64,000 nucleotides of DNA from Symbiodinium natans (taxonomy: Eukaryota; Sar; Dinophyceae; Suessiales; Symbiodiniaceae), in contig CAJNDS010002450.1 of the NCBI GenBank assembly GCA_905221605.1, positions 31,324-95,323 on the forward strand, written 5' to 3'. This document shows, piece after piece, positions 20,934 to 29,610 of this stretch. Made by a program: the position numbers and the translations under genes. The number at the start of each line of letters is the position of its first letter. Positions within the stretch are counted from its first letter, which is position 1. The notes under the pieces were generated by a model that was not told where the DNA came from, did not search any database, and was given only the letters and a program-made list of their open reading frames with translations.

Positions 20934-21680
20934 AAGCCTTCATTCCCGAAGCGCTCGTCTTCCCGACGTTGTTCAGCACCCACCTTCGGTACTCCTGGTC
21001 GTCATAGGCCTCCTCATAGCGTCCATGCTTGTAGCGACCCATCTCGACAGTCTTTTGTCCACGTGCCTGAAGTCGACGATGTGCCTCATCGTTCTGATGC
21101 CCTGTCGATCTCGTGGTCCTTCCATGCTGTGACCCTGACGTAGTCGGAGAGGCGCCCGAAGTAGTTTGGGTCCTTTTCACATGAGGGGGTGTGACCGGTT
21201 CGTTCCAGGATATCGAGGTTGCCACGGCGAGATCCAAGGCTTCGTGCAAGCGTTGCGCGGGAATCTTCGTCTCATCTTCCAGTTCCTGGACTCGTCGCTG
21301 CACCAACTCCTGGAAGGTCTGCATCACCTGGGGCACGTTGGACTTCTTGACGCCAACAGAGTCATCCAGGTACTGCGTTGTCAGCTTCGGGGGAATCGTT
21401 GGCGCGTGCTCCTCAAGGTTCTCGAACCGTTCCTGGTGTCCACAATCTAGGCACGTTCTGATCTTCATTGCACCATTCGATCCACGCCATGACACGGAGT
21501 GGTGTCGGCACGTGCCTGATGTCTCTCCCTCGGCCTTGGGTGTTGGCGTAATAGCGGTTCTTCTCGTCCTCGAAATGAGGTGTCCACAATCCTTGCACTT
21601 CACTTGCTGGTAGAAGCTGTTGGAGCCGGCTGCCGTCGTTCTCGTGTGCTGGCATGTCCGGTGGGCGTCTGCGTCTGTAC
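20650..21680 (-). CDS. gag: Gag-protease linker with paired CxxC motifs
   Basis: Upstream of the first methionine (21603) the frame already reads GSNSFYQQVKCKDCGHL, so the segment begins near 21680. Two cysteine pairs, CKDCGH and CLDCGHQ, about 50 residues apart, suggest a zinc-ribbon-like domain. A helical stretch (VMQTFQELVQRRVQELEDE) and GRYKHGRYEEAYDDQEYRRW precede the protease. The segment is typical of the region between zinc knuckle and protease in dinoflagellate copia elements. True homology ends at GMKAF near 20940, where the frame shifts. Function is presumably structural or nucleic-acid binding. Confidence 0.7.
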
Positions 21681-22430
21681 GTGGAGATGACGTCGGATGC
21701 CTCTCTTGGTCAAGTCCAGGATTGGCCCAGTGGGAGGTGGCATCGTTGGTCCTGCCAGGGAATCATCTCCAAGCTCCTCCTGCCAGGTCAATGCCCTACG
21801 AACATGCCCTTCTTCTCCGGATCCGCGCGGTGGTTGTCTAGCTCCATGACCCAATGTGGCGATCAGCTCCTGCATCTCCGGGTCTTCGGCTTCCATTGGC
21901 TCAGGCTGGATTCCTTCCACCACGCTCCACTGTGTCTCATTGTCAAACTCCCTGGCTCCGATCACCCTGCCGTCTTGGAGATCGGTTGGCGGTGGCACTG
22001 CTCGCATGGAGGGAATCACGGACCAATCTTCACGTTCAAGATCTCGTCGTCCATGGTCATGTCGATAGGCAAGAAGGGCTCCGGGGCGGTCGCCGTAGGT
22101 CTCGGATATGGAAAAATAGACCGTGCGAGGCCTGCTGGCGGCCTTGCCGCCAGCTGCCTTGCCTCCGTGGTGCTGTGGGGTTACCGCACCAGAAGATGAA
22201 GGTGGGCTCGTCAAGACCTTGCCGCCGCCCTTGCGATTCTTGCCCTTGGACATTGGGCACTCGTAGTCCCCTGACCAGTGCCCAACCGCCCCACATTTCC
22301 TGCAAGTCGTCTTCGCCTTCAAGGTTCTCAAGCGTGCTCGCTTGTCGTCGAGGGAGATCTGCCCAGTGAGCTCAAAAAGGGGGTGGTTTTCCACCGCCTT
22401 TCCGGAAACCACTGTGGCCCTTGCTTTGTG
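21660..22430 (-). CDS. gag: Gag nucleocapsid with CCHC zinc knuckle
   Basis: The open frame starts at 22685, but its first ~85 residues are out of register; the Gag reading begins near 22430 with ELTGQISLDDKRARL. A zinc knuckle, CRKCGAVGHWSGDYEC (22257-22304), is of the C-X2-C-X4-H-X6-C type. It is followed by a lysine-rich tract and a proline/acid-rich tail ending near 21660. The upstream join to the Gag helical domain is at CCACCCCCTTTTTGAG (about 22385), where the upstream frame meets a stop and one T must be skipped. This is the RNA-binding nucleocapsid part. Confidence 0.82.
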
Positions 22431-23046
22431 CCCCTTTTCGAGCGAAGTAGGCCTCCTGCTCTGCCTGAATGATCTCCGAGGCGAAGTCGCAGGCCTCTTG
22501 GTTCTCCAGATCGAGTCCTCCGTCAGCGAGGAACGCCAGCTGCTCCTCTGCGAAGGTGAAATTCTCGACGTCCAAATAGTCGTCCTGCGCGCCGTAGTAG
22601 GCCTCGATCTGGTCGTCGTGGGGCTCTTCCGCATAGCTCTCTTCAGGCTCGTACTCATACTGGTCGTCATGTTCACCCTCGGCATAGTATGAGTGGAAGT
22701 ACTTTGCCTTCCCCTTGACGCCCTTCGGAGTGCCCTTGGGCGTCATCGGCCTGTAGTACCCCTTGAAGTCGTGTCGTCTCGTGTAACTCGGGTACTGGTT
22801 CTTCTCTTGAATCCTCGGATGCTGGTTCACCAACTCCTCGGCGATCTTGTCGAAGCTCATCTTGTCTCCGACCACAGTCCTGATCATCAAGCGTTGATCC
22901 TCGGTCAGGTTGGCGTTGAGGAGGAGCTGCTCGCTGAGCACAAGGTCTGGAAGCTTCAGCTCTGAGGCGAGGTCGGTCATCATGCGATACCACGCCTTCC
23001 GTCTCAGCACATATTGGGACATCGATTCGCCATGTTGACGAGACAA
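22372..23046 (-). CDS. gag: Gag central capsid-like region
   Basis: A 224-codon frame. GILSRQHGESMSQYVLRRK just upstream of and across the first methionine, then LVLSEQLLLNANLTEDQRLMI and DKMSFDKIAEELVNQHP, form the helical capsid-type domain of copia Gag. An acidic, tyrosine-rich stretch follows (residues 120-165, YEYEPEESYAEE). It ends KGGGKPPPF at a stop created by a one-base shift. The join to the N-terminal segment needs one additional G in GGAGCC near 23064. Confidence 0.8.
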   Translation of the reverse strand: MSRQHGESMSQYVLRRKAWYRMMTDLASELKLPDLVLSEQLLLNANLTEDQRLMIRTVVGDKMSFDKIAEELVNQHPRIQEKNQYPSYTRRHDFKGYYRPMTPKGTPKGVKGKAKYFHSYYAEGEHDDQYEYEPEESYAEEPHDDQIEAYYGAQDDYLDVENFTFAEEQLAFLADGGLDLENQEACDFASEIIQAEQEAYFARKGAQSKGHSGFRKGGGKPPPF

Positions 23047-23420
23047 GATGCCACCTTGCTGGGCTCCGGCTTCGAGCTATCGATCAGGTACTCCACGCCC
23101 TTCGAAGTGTCCTCCAGCTTTCCGAGGTCCAGCTGCTGCGCGATCTTCAACGCCTGTCCAGACAGTCCTTCGACCAATCTGAGCGCCAGGTTGCCCAACT
23201 TCTTCTGCTCGGTCTCGGCCATGCTCTTCTCTTTCTGGGCAAGCATCCTGGTTCTGAAGATCCATTCGTTGAGGCGGGTGACATCTCCATTGTAGCGTGG
23301 AATGCCTCCTTGCCGACCTTCGGTGGTCGCTCCTCCAGAATCTTCCGCAAGAAACTGGGCAAAGGTGAGGCTCGCCAGGATCGATCCGGCTGCCATGGTG
23401 CACGCGGGCCACGTGCGCAA
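23004..23420 (-). CDS. gag: Gag N-terminal segment
   Basis: Open from the first ATG at 23420, 37 bp inside the 5' LTR boundary; an internal ATG at 23396 (MAAGSILASL) is an alternative start. GGIPRYNGDVTRLNEWIFR and KKLGNLALRLVEGLSGQAL are characteristic of dinoflagellate copia Gag. The real frame is lost near 23064 (KPEPSK versus the expected AQQGG). The first in-frame ATG after the primer-binding site fits a retroelement genomic RNA. Confidence 0.8.
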   Translation of the reverse strand: MRTWPACTMAAGSILASLTFAQFLAEDSGGATTEGRQGGIPRYNGDVTRLNEWIFRTRMLAQKEKSMAETEQKKLGNLALRLVEGLSGQALKIAQQLDLGKLEDTSKGVEYLIDSSKPEPSKVASCLVNMANRCPNMC

Positions 23421-23443
23421 AGCGTTGCCCTGGGCTCTTGGTA

Positions 23444-23455
23444 GCTCCGCTACCA
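23444..23455 (-). promoter_or_regulatory. Primer-binding site, initiator-tRNA-like, within a hairpin
   Basis: On the element strand, one base after the 5' LTR, TGGTAGCGGAGC could pair with a tRNA ending GCTCCGCTACCA. It differs by one base from the TGGTAGCAGAG expected for many eukaryotic initiator methionine tRNAs. The PBS is part of a perfect 7-bp hairpin, TGGTAGC-TCC-GCTACCA. Confidence 0.7.
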
Positions 23456-23456
23456 G

Positions 23457-23598
23457 TGCGAGAACGCACTGGCAGACGGCGAAGATATTTTGCTGCTCAT
23501 GGCTTGAGCCATCAGTGATGGCGGTCGGCTGCGTCTGATGCCAACTGCTTCGGGCCTTTCAGACCCGGATTCATGTGGCTTCATCTACGGAATTCACA
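23457..23598 (-). repeat. 5' LTR of copia element (142 bp)
   Basis: Base-for-base identical to 15194-15335. It should contain the promoter and the polyadenylation signal of the element. No TATA-like box is obvious in so short an LTR. Confidence 0.95.
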
Positions 23599-23603
23599 CC
23601 GAG
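23599..23603. repeat. Target-site duplication, right copy
   Basis: CCGAG, identical to 15189-15193. Removing the element and one copy predicts the empty site GAAG-CCGAG-TTTTAAGG. Confidence 0.9.
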
Positions 23604-24180
23604 TTTTAAGGGCTCAGTGTATGCTTCGGTTTTTTTGCTCTGGCCGTACCAGCTGGCCCGTGGGCCCGTGGCCCCCATCCCATGTAAAAAATGGCTGCTG
23701 GACGGTCCTCGATGGTCGGCGGCACTGGCGGGCAGGGAGGTCTGCAAGGACCGAGCATTTTTTTAAGCTGGGTCGTCCCGGGAATAGCCTTGCTAGCCGG
23801 CCTTCTGCGAAGCAGAATTGGGCCGGACGCCAGTGCCGCGCTTCTGCCTGCGCTGCCCGCCCATGGGCGCAGCCCCTTCGGGCAGCGCGAGGTCCCCAAG
23901 GACCGATAAATCCGGGTCGTCCGCAGAAGTGGGCCGGACGCCAGTGCCGCCGACCCCCGCGTGCCGCCAGTGAACGGTTTTTTCTTTTTTTTTCTTCGTG
24001 GTTTTTCGCGTCGCCACGGAGGCCCCCAGAGGGCGCGCATCATGAGCGGGTCCAGCCCGAGACCCCAGACGCGCATCAGGAGCATCAGGCGGCTCCCGGG
24101 GCGGGACTTCGGGGGCGCTGATGCCTCCAAAGGGCGGGCATAAGCGACGTGTCTCAGCCCGGGGCTAGGAAAAAGGGAGC
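23604..24180. repeat. GC-rich dispersed-repeat patchwork
   Basis: GGGCCGGACGCCAGTGCCG occurs twice (about 23819 and 23932), and GTCGGCGGCACTGGCG near 23715 is its inverted partner CGCCAGTGCCGCCGAC near 23939. A palindromic CGCCCATGGGCG lies at about 23859. A pyrimidine run lies at 23978-23997. No gene is recognised. Confidence 0.65.
23836..23878. repeat. 43-bp direct repeat, copy 1
   Basis: CCGCGCTTCTGCCTGCGCTG and the following 23 bases are identical to 27187-27229. The two copies bracket about 3.3 kb of satellite DNA. Confidence 0.93.
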
Positions 24181-24355
24181 TTAGGGGCCTTGTAAAGTGC
24201 TTAGAAACTTTAAGGGAGTCTAGGAGCCTCAAACGCTTAGAGATTTGAAGGGAGTTTAGGGGCCTGAAAATGCTTAGAAACATTAAGGGAGTTCAGGAGC
24301 CTCAAACGCTTAGAGATTTTAAGGGAGTTTAGGGGCCTCAAAATGCTTAGAATAG
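24165..24355. repeat. Tandem repeat of about 57 bp, three units
   Basis: The unit reads AAGGGAGTTTAGGGGCCT, then a spacer of the type CAAAATGCTTAGAAACTTT. Alternating AGGGGCCT and AGGAGCCT subtypes suggest a higher-order dimer. A single diverged unit recurs at about 27120-27160. Confidence 0.88.
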
Positions 24356-24559
24356 AAATTATGCCGGCGAAGACCCCAAACAGTAAGATTGCAGATCAAG
24401 GGAAAGCGGCATGAAGCAATAACGCGACGCGTAGAATTCGGCAGGCCGAGTTTACAATCAGAAAAATTGGGCTCAGTATGGAGGCGTGGGTTTCAGGCTT
24501 CTCTTTGGAGCTGCCAGGGGTCGGAACAACCCTTTCCCAATCCAAACGATGGATTGACA

Positions 24560-25790
24560 TGGAGCGCCTACATGCATTTTGCTAAGCCTGAAAAATGCGT
24601 TTGGTCTTGCTTTCTACACGCAACGCCATGCTCTCTCTTTCTGTACTTTTTCAAAGGCGAAAACAGCTGAGTGCATTTAGGCACGCGCGAAAAATGCAGT
24701 TGTGCATTCGCCTCTTTTGTACGCAGCTTGTCTTTACGACGAAAGATCAGTGGTTAACTCAATGTTATTGTGGTTGTGGAAGGAGCAAGCTGCGCGAATG
24801 CATTCTGCCCACTTTGAAAAATGCACCTGAGCATGTTCTTCCTGATTCTGGGTCTGTTTCGGCACTCCTGCAAAATGTCGAGCATTGTTCTAAACACGTT
24901 TTTCAATTCCTACAGCTTTTATGCACAGAAAACACATCAGAAGAATCGAACACGTCATGAGCCAGCAGAAACCAAGACTAAACATGATAGGAAACCAGTG
25001 CCAAATGCATTCTTCGGGCGACGAAAAATGCATTTGGAATGCCCTAGAAATGCATGTCGGGTAGATGTTGGTCGTAAAACACCAATCTATTCTTTTTGTT
25101 GTTTTCGTTTGTTTTTCATGCCGTAATGGAGCAAACCGAATAGACTGGAAGACCAGATGCTGCCGAATGCATTTTGCCAGGCCTGAACAACGCATTTGGT
25201 CTTGCTTTCCACATGTGCAACGCCGCGTGCTCTTTCTGCACTTTTTCAAAGCGAAAACAGCTGAATGCATTTGGGCACAGGCAAGAAATGCATTCGGACT
25301 TTGGTTTCTTCCGTACGGGGCCTCTGTCTTTGACACAAAAGTCAGCTATCAAGCGAGTTTTTTTATTGTGGTTTTGGAAGGAGCAAGCTGCGCGAATGCA
25401 TTTTGCCTGCCTCGCAAAAATGCATCTGGGCATGTTGCTTCTGATTTTCGGCCCCTTTTCGGGATTTTTGCGAAACGGTGATTATGGTTCTAAACGCGTT
25501 CAAATCGAATTTATAGATGTTCTTACGCGCAGAAAGACATGAAATTTCAGCGGCAGAACCCAAGATTGCAACATGATAGGAAACCAGTGTCAAATGCGTT
25601 TTCGGGCGACGAAAAATGCATGTGGAATGCCCTCAGATGCACGTCGGGGAAATGTTGGTCGTAAAATACCAGCAGACATGGATGTCCAAGCGCTGCCCGA
25701 ATGCATTTTGCCAGGCCTAAAAAACGCATTTGGTCTTGCTTTCCACATTTGCAACGCCGTGCTCTCTTTGTGCATGGTCGGAGACCATGG
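24560..25790. repeat. Tandem repeat of about 550-600 bp, 2-3 units
   Basis: GCATTTGGTCTTGCTTTC and the downstream CAACGCC...TTTTTCAAA...GAAAACAGCTGA recur near 24597, 25190 and 25727. GGCGACGAAAAATGCAT recurs near 25018 and 25604. The units carry many AAATGCATTT-type palindromic words. Frames on both strands are not convincing as proteins. Confidence 0.75.
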
Positions 25791-27085
25791 GAGACCACGA
25801 ATCCAAGCGCGTGACACCCTCTCAACCCCTGTCGCTCATGATCGGAGATCGCGCGAGACCACGGACCCGGACCGCGTGACACCCGCCTGCCCCGTTGCGC
25901 TCATGATCGGAGACCGTGGGAGACCGCGGGCCCACACGTGCGAAGCCTGTAGCTCACCACGGCGGCCCCATTGCGCTCATGATCGGAGATGTTGGGAGAC
26001 CACGAACCCAAGCGCGTGACACCCTCTCAACCCCTGCCCTGTCGCTCATGATCGGACACCGTGACAGACCGCGACCGGACCGCGTGACGCCCGCCCAGCC
26101 TGCTCAGAGACCATGGGAGACCACGGACCCAAGCGCGTGACACCCTCCGATGATCCATGGGAGACCGTCAAGCGCGTGACACCCTCCAACCCCTGCCACT
26201 CACAACCGCGCGACGCTCGGCCGGCCCCGTTGCGCTCATGATAGGAGACCATGCGAGACCACGAATCCAAGCGCGTGACACCCTCTCAACCCCTGTCGCT
26301 CATTATCAGAGATCATGGGAGACCACGGAGCCGGATCAGCCCCATTGGGCTCACGATGGGAGTAGCCGGGAAACCGCGAACCCAGCGCGTGACACCCTCC
26401 CAAGCTTGTTGCTCATGATCGGAGTCCATGGGAAACCACGGACAACTGCGCTCATGATCGGAGACCACGGAAATCCACAAACCCAAGCGCGACACCCTCC
26501 CAACCCCTGTCGCTCATGATCGGAGACATTGAAGATCACGGAGCCGGGCCGCGTGACGCCCGCCAGCCCCATGATCGGACCACGGGAGACCATGAACCCG
26601 GACCGCGTGACACCCGCCGAGATTGCGCTCGCGCCACCACGGACCCGAACCGCGCGACACCCGTCTGGCCCCATTGCGCTCATGGTCGGAGACCACGGGA
26701 GACCACGAATCCAAGCGCGTGAAACCCTCTCATGACACCCGCCCGCGACCACAGGCCCGAGCGCGTGACACCCGCCTGGCTCATGATCGGATGGGAGACC
26801 ACAGGCCCGAAGCGCGTGACACCCACCCGGCCCCAATTGGCCCCAATTGTGCTCATGATCGGAGACCATGGGAGATCACAGGCCCGAAGCACGTGACACC
26901 CACCCGGCCCCAATTGGCCCCAATTGTGCTCATGGTCGGAGACCATGGGAGACCGCAGGCGCGAGCGCATGACACCCGCCCGGCCCCAATGGCCCAATTG
27001 TGTTCATGATCGGAGACCATGGGAGACCACAGGCCCGAAGCGCGTGACACCCATCTGGCCAAGCGCGTGACACCATTTTTTCTGA
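25775..27085. repeat. Short tandem satellite (about 60-70 bp units, ~20 copies)
   Basis: Units combine GCTCATGATCGGAGACC, ATGGGAGACCACG and AAGCGCGTGACACCC, with variable insertions. ATGATCGGAGACCATGGG recurs throughout. Irregular spacing and deletions indicate rapid turnover. No coding function is supported. Confidence 0.9.
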
Positions 27086-27186
27086 GGAGGGACCCCAAAC
27101 GGTTCCTGTTTGGGGAAAAACTTCAAGGGAGTTTAGGAGCCTCCAACGCTTAGAGAAACCCCAACCCTGTGACGAATCTGCTCGCC

Positions 27187-27229
27187 CCGCGCTTCTGCCT
27201 GCGCTGCCCGCCCATGGGCGCAGCCCCTT
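27187..27229. repeat. 43-bp direct repeat, copy 2
   Basis: Identical to 23836-23878; see that entry. Confidence 0.93.
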
Positions 27230-27269
27230 AAAATCCGGCCTGGCCGTCGTGGTCCAGTGCGGAGCACGG

Positions 27270-27882
27270 CTACTTGTCTTCTTCTTTGTTTTTATTGTTT
27301 TTCTTCCTCTTCTTTCTCTTCTTCTTTTTCTTATTTTTCTTCCTCTTGTTATTATTCTTTCTTTTCTTCTATTTTCATTTTTTCTTCTTCTTTCCTTTAT
27401 TATTCTTCTGCTTCTTCTTCTTTATATTTTCTTCTTCTTTTCATTCTTCTTTATTTTATTATTCTCCTGTTTCTTCTTCTTTTCTTCTTATGATTCTTTC
27501 TCTTCTTCTTCTTCTTTTTATTCCTTTACCCTTTCTTCTTGTTATTATTATTTCGTTTCTTTTCTTCTTCTTCTTTTTATCATTCTGTTTCTTCTTATTT
27601 TTCTTCTTCTTGTTCTTCTTCTTTTTCTTCTTCTTTATGTCTTCTTTTTCTTCCTTTACCCTGTCTTCTTGTTATTATTCTTTCTCTTCTTTTCTTCTTC
27701 TTCTATTAATTATTCTTTCTTTTCTTCTGCTTCTGTTTCTTCTTCTTTCTCGTCTTCTTTCTTTTCTTCTTCTTTTTCTGCTTCTTCTTCATTTTCTTCT
27801 TCTTCTTCTTCTTCTTCTTCTTCTTCTTCTTCTTCTTCTTCTTCTTCTTCTTCTTTCTCTTCTTCTTATTTTTTCCAACCCC
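27270..27882. repeat. Polypyrimidine tract, (TTC)n-rich
   Basis: About 610 bp of nearly pure pyrimidine on the plus strand, ending in an uninterrupted TTC block (about 27790-27855). Scattered purines are mostly A. The phenylalanine/serine-rich translations are artefacts. Such tracts can form triplex DNA. Confidence 0.97.
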
Positions 27883-28133
27883 TAAACCCAAACCCGAGTT
27901 TCAGCTTTCAGAATGCCAGGCCGGCCCGTGCCGCAAGGCCTGTAGATTTAAATTGTTTGAATTATTACTTGGATGAAGGCACAAAATGTGGGTGCGGCAC
28001 ATCGCCATACGAATTATCCTCAAGCAGAGGTCCATATGGCACGGACCACAAACCCAGCCTAACAACTCAACGAGAGCGGCGCCAGGGAACAAATTATTTA
28101 ATTCCTGCCCCCCCCCCCACCCCCCAGAAACCC

Positions 28134-28210
28134 AAATAGGGTTTATTTGGAAGCTCCCGTGTGTGTTCTTGGGCAAATCCCGAGCCGTAGCTTCCAAATA
28201 AACCCTATTT
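28134..28210. repeat. Perfect 22-bp inverted repeat with 33-nt loop
   Basis: AAATAGGGTTTATTTGGAAG plus CT at 28134-28155 is matched exactly by its reverse complement at 28189-28210. It is flanked by C and G runs (about 28107-28127 and 28219-28237) that could extend pairing. A snap-back or MITE-like structure; no associated gene. Confidence 0.9.
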
Positions 28211-28620
28211 AAGCTGCACGCGGGGGGGGGGCGGGGGGCACATTGTGAGAGAGGAACAGAGCAAACAGAGAGAAGTGATTGAGAGAAGTGATTGAGAGAG
28301 AAGTGAGAAAGAGAAATATAAGAGAGAGAGAGAGAGAGAGAAAAAAAAAATTGACTGCTCTCTCCTACGGCCTCTGCGAGGAGCCAGAGGCCATAGGTTG
28401 GGGAGAAGTACTCCACGCGATCTCCGTCGGCATAGGCCGGCAGCGCCTCGCAGCGAAGCAGCGAGGCAAAAACACAAAAAACGAGGAAGAGCGCAGCGAG
28501 CCCTTATGGTTACGTATGTATATAAATAGAGATGATGTCATCCCATTTTACTGTATACCACGGAAACAAGGCGCGCCAATGCCCGAACGGTGCTGCGCTT
28601 GTTTTTGCGTTGTGTTTCAG
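28211..28620. other. No recognisable gene; GA tract and possible 5' splice or intron DNA
   Basis: A G run (28219-28237) and GA-rich DNA (28240-28350) are followed by GC-rich sequence and a TATATAAATA word at about 28518. The end of this stretch, TTGTTTTTGCGTTGTGTTTCAG, looks like a pyrimidine-rich 3' splice site. Confidence 0.45.
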
Positions 28621-28769
28621 TGACTCATTGGGTGGAGACCGTTGATCATAAACACCTGCATGTTGAATTCTTCTGCAAAGAAGACTGTCGCGGCAACAAG
28701 TGGTCGAAGAAGAAGAAGAAGAGGAGGAGAATAGACTCGGATCCCTCAGAAGATGCTGCCTCACTGTAA
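28621..28769 (+). CDS. Possible terminal exon of an unidentified host gene
   Basis: Directly after TTTCAG the reading THWVETVDHKHLHVEFFC continues through KEDCRGNKW, a strongly basic KKKKKRRR stretch and DSDPSEDAASL to a TAA. About 49 codons. The composition (HVEFFCKEDC, then a bipartite-like basic cluster and an acidic serine tail) is protein-like, and no satellite explains it. The frame is also open for about 25 codons upstream without an ATG. I do not recognise the family and could not identify upstream exons. It could also be the 3' end of a retrocopy or a chance frame. The basic cluster would suit a nuclear signal. Confidence 0.35.
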
Positions 28770-29573
28770 AGGATAGGAAGTGTTAGCTGTTAGAGGGCGT
28801 CGTGTCGTATATTATGATATTATGCGGAGGGGGTGTATGCACGCAAAAGCTGCGCATCATCTCGAAGGGGTGTGGAAAGGATGGACGCAAAAAACAACAC
28901 GCCAAGAGAAGACGCGCTTAGAGTGCTTAGAGTGCTTAGAGTGCTTGGAGGCCTTCTGATCCTTCTGGGACCTTGTGAGCCCAGGCCTCGCATGCCTCGC
29001 ATGCCTCGCATGCCGCCGGCTCCCAGGCACCTTCTGGCCATGTCATCCCGAAGCCAACCTTCAGTGCATGAATGTGCTGCATATGCGCTGCAGAATCGAT
29101 GTGCAACATGCGGAACGAGATGAAACTCAAGCATCCAAGTCATGTCAAGATGTCACATGTCGGAGAAAGTCCGCAGACAGGGTACCTTGCTCAAGGCTTT
29201 GGCTCTACAGACGAGGTCGCATCAAAGGCAGCTTGAGCTTTCTCCTTGGTCAACGCCTTTCCTTCCCAACAGAATTCTATAGATTAGAGTGATTATTGTA
29301 TCTTGCTTCTCTCGGGTGCAAATGCGAGGCACCCTTGAAGCCTCAAAGCCTTTTGGACTGCTGGAGACTGCAACACAGCGCAGCTAGAGTGCTAGATAGT
29401 GCTAGATACACGGAGCTCTCTTGCACTGCACCGAAGCTCCCGAGACACACGCCATGGCCGCCGCGGCCTCCATGGCCCCACTAGTCTCAAAAAGTGAGAG
29501 CAGAGCGGCCGTGGCCATGGAGGTCGGGGGCTCGGTGTCCACCTCTCCTCCTCGTTCGTGTGCGACCTCTCAA

Positions 29574-29610
<37 letters not shown>

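Larger units (their letters stand above)
15194..23598 (-). mobile_element. Complete Ty1/copia-type LTR retrotransposon with a methyltransferase-like domain
   Basis: An 8,405-bp element on the minus strand, bounded by two identical 142-bp LTRs (TG...CA on either strand) and a 5-bp CCGAG duplication. Reading along its own strand the order is 5' LTR (23457-23598), PBS, Gag, CCHC zinc knuckle, aspartic protease, cytosine-C5-methyltransferase-like domain, HHCC plus integrase core, reverse transcriptase, RNase H, PPT and 3' LTR. Integrase before RT is the copia order. LTR identity indicates recent insertion. The coding region is nevertheless broken by about eight single-base frame changes and by an antisense gene fragment of about 480 bp in the methyltransferase domain. 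It is therefore either a recently mobilised defective copy, moved by proteins from another element, or an intact copy distorted by assembly indels. Confidence 0.93.

Noticed and set aside
27249-28139. 296-codon phenylalanine/serine-rich frame
   Set aside because: Entirely due to the polypyrimidine tract; the short unique tail has no motif.
28518-28527. TATATAAATA as a TATA box
   Set aside because: Dinoflagellate promoters generally lack TATA boxes, no start codon with a credible gene follows at the right distance, and AT-rich words are frequent here.
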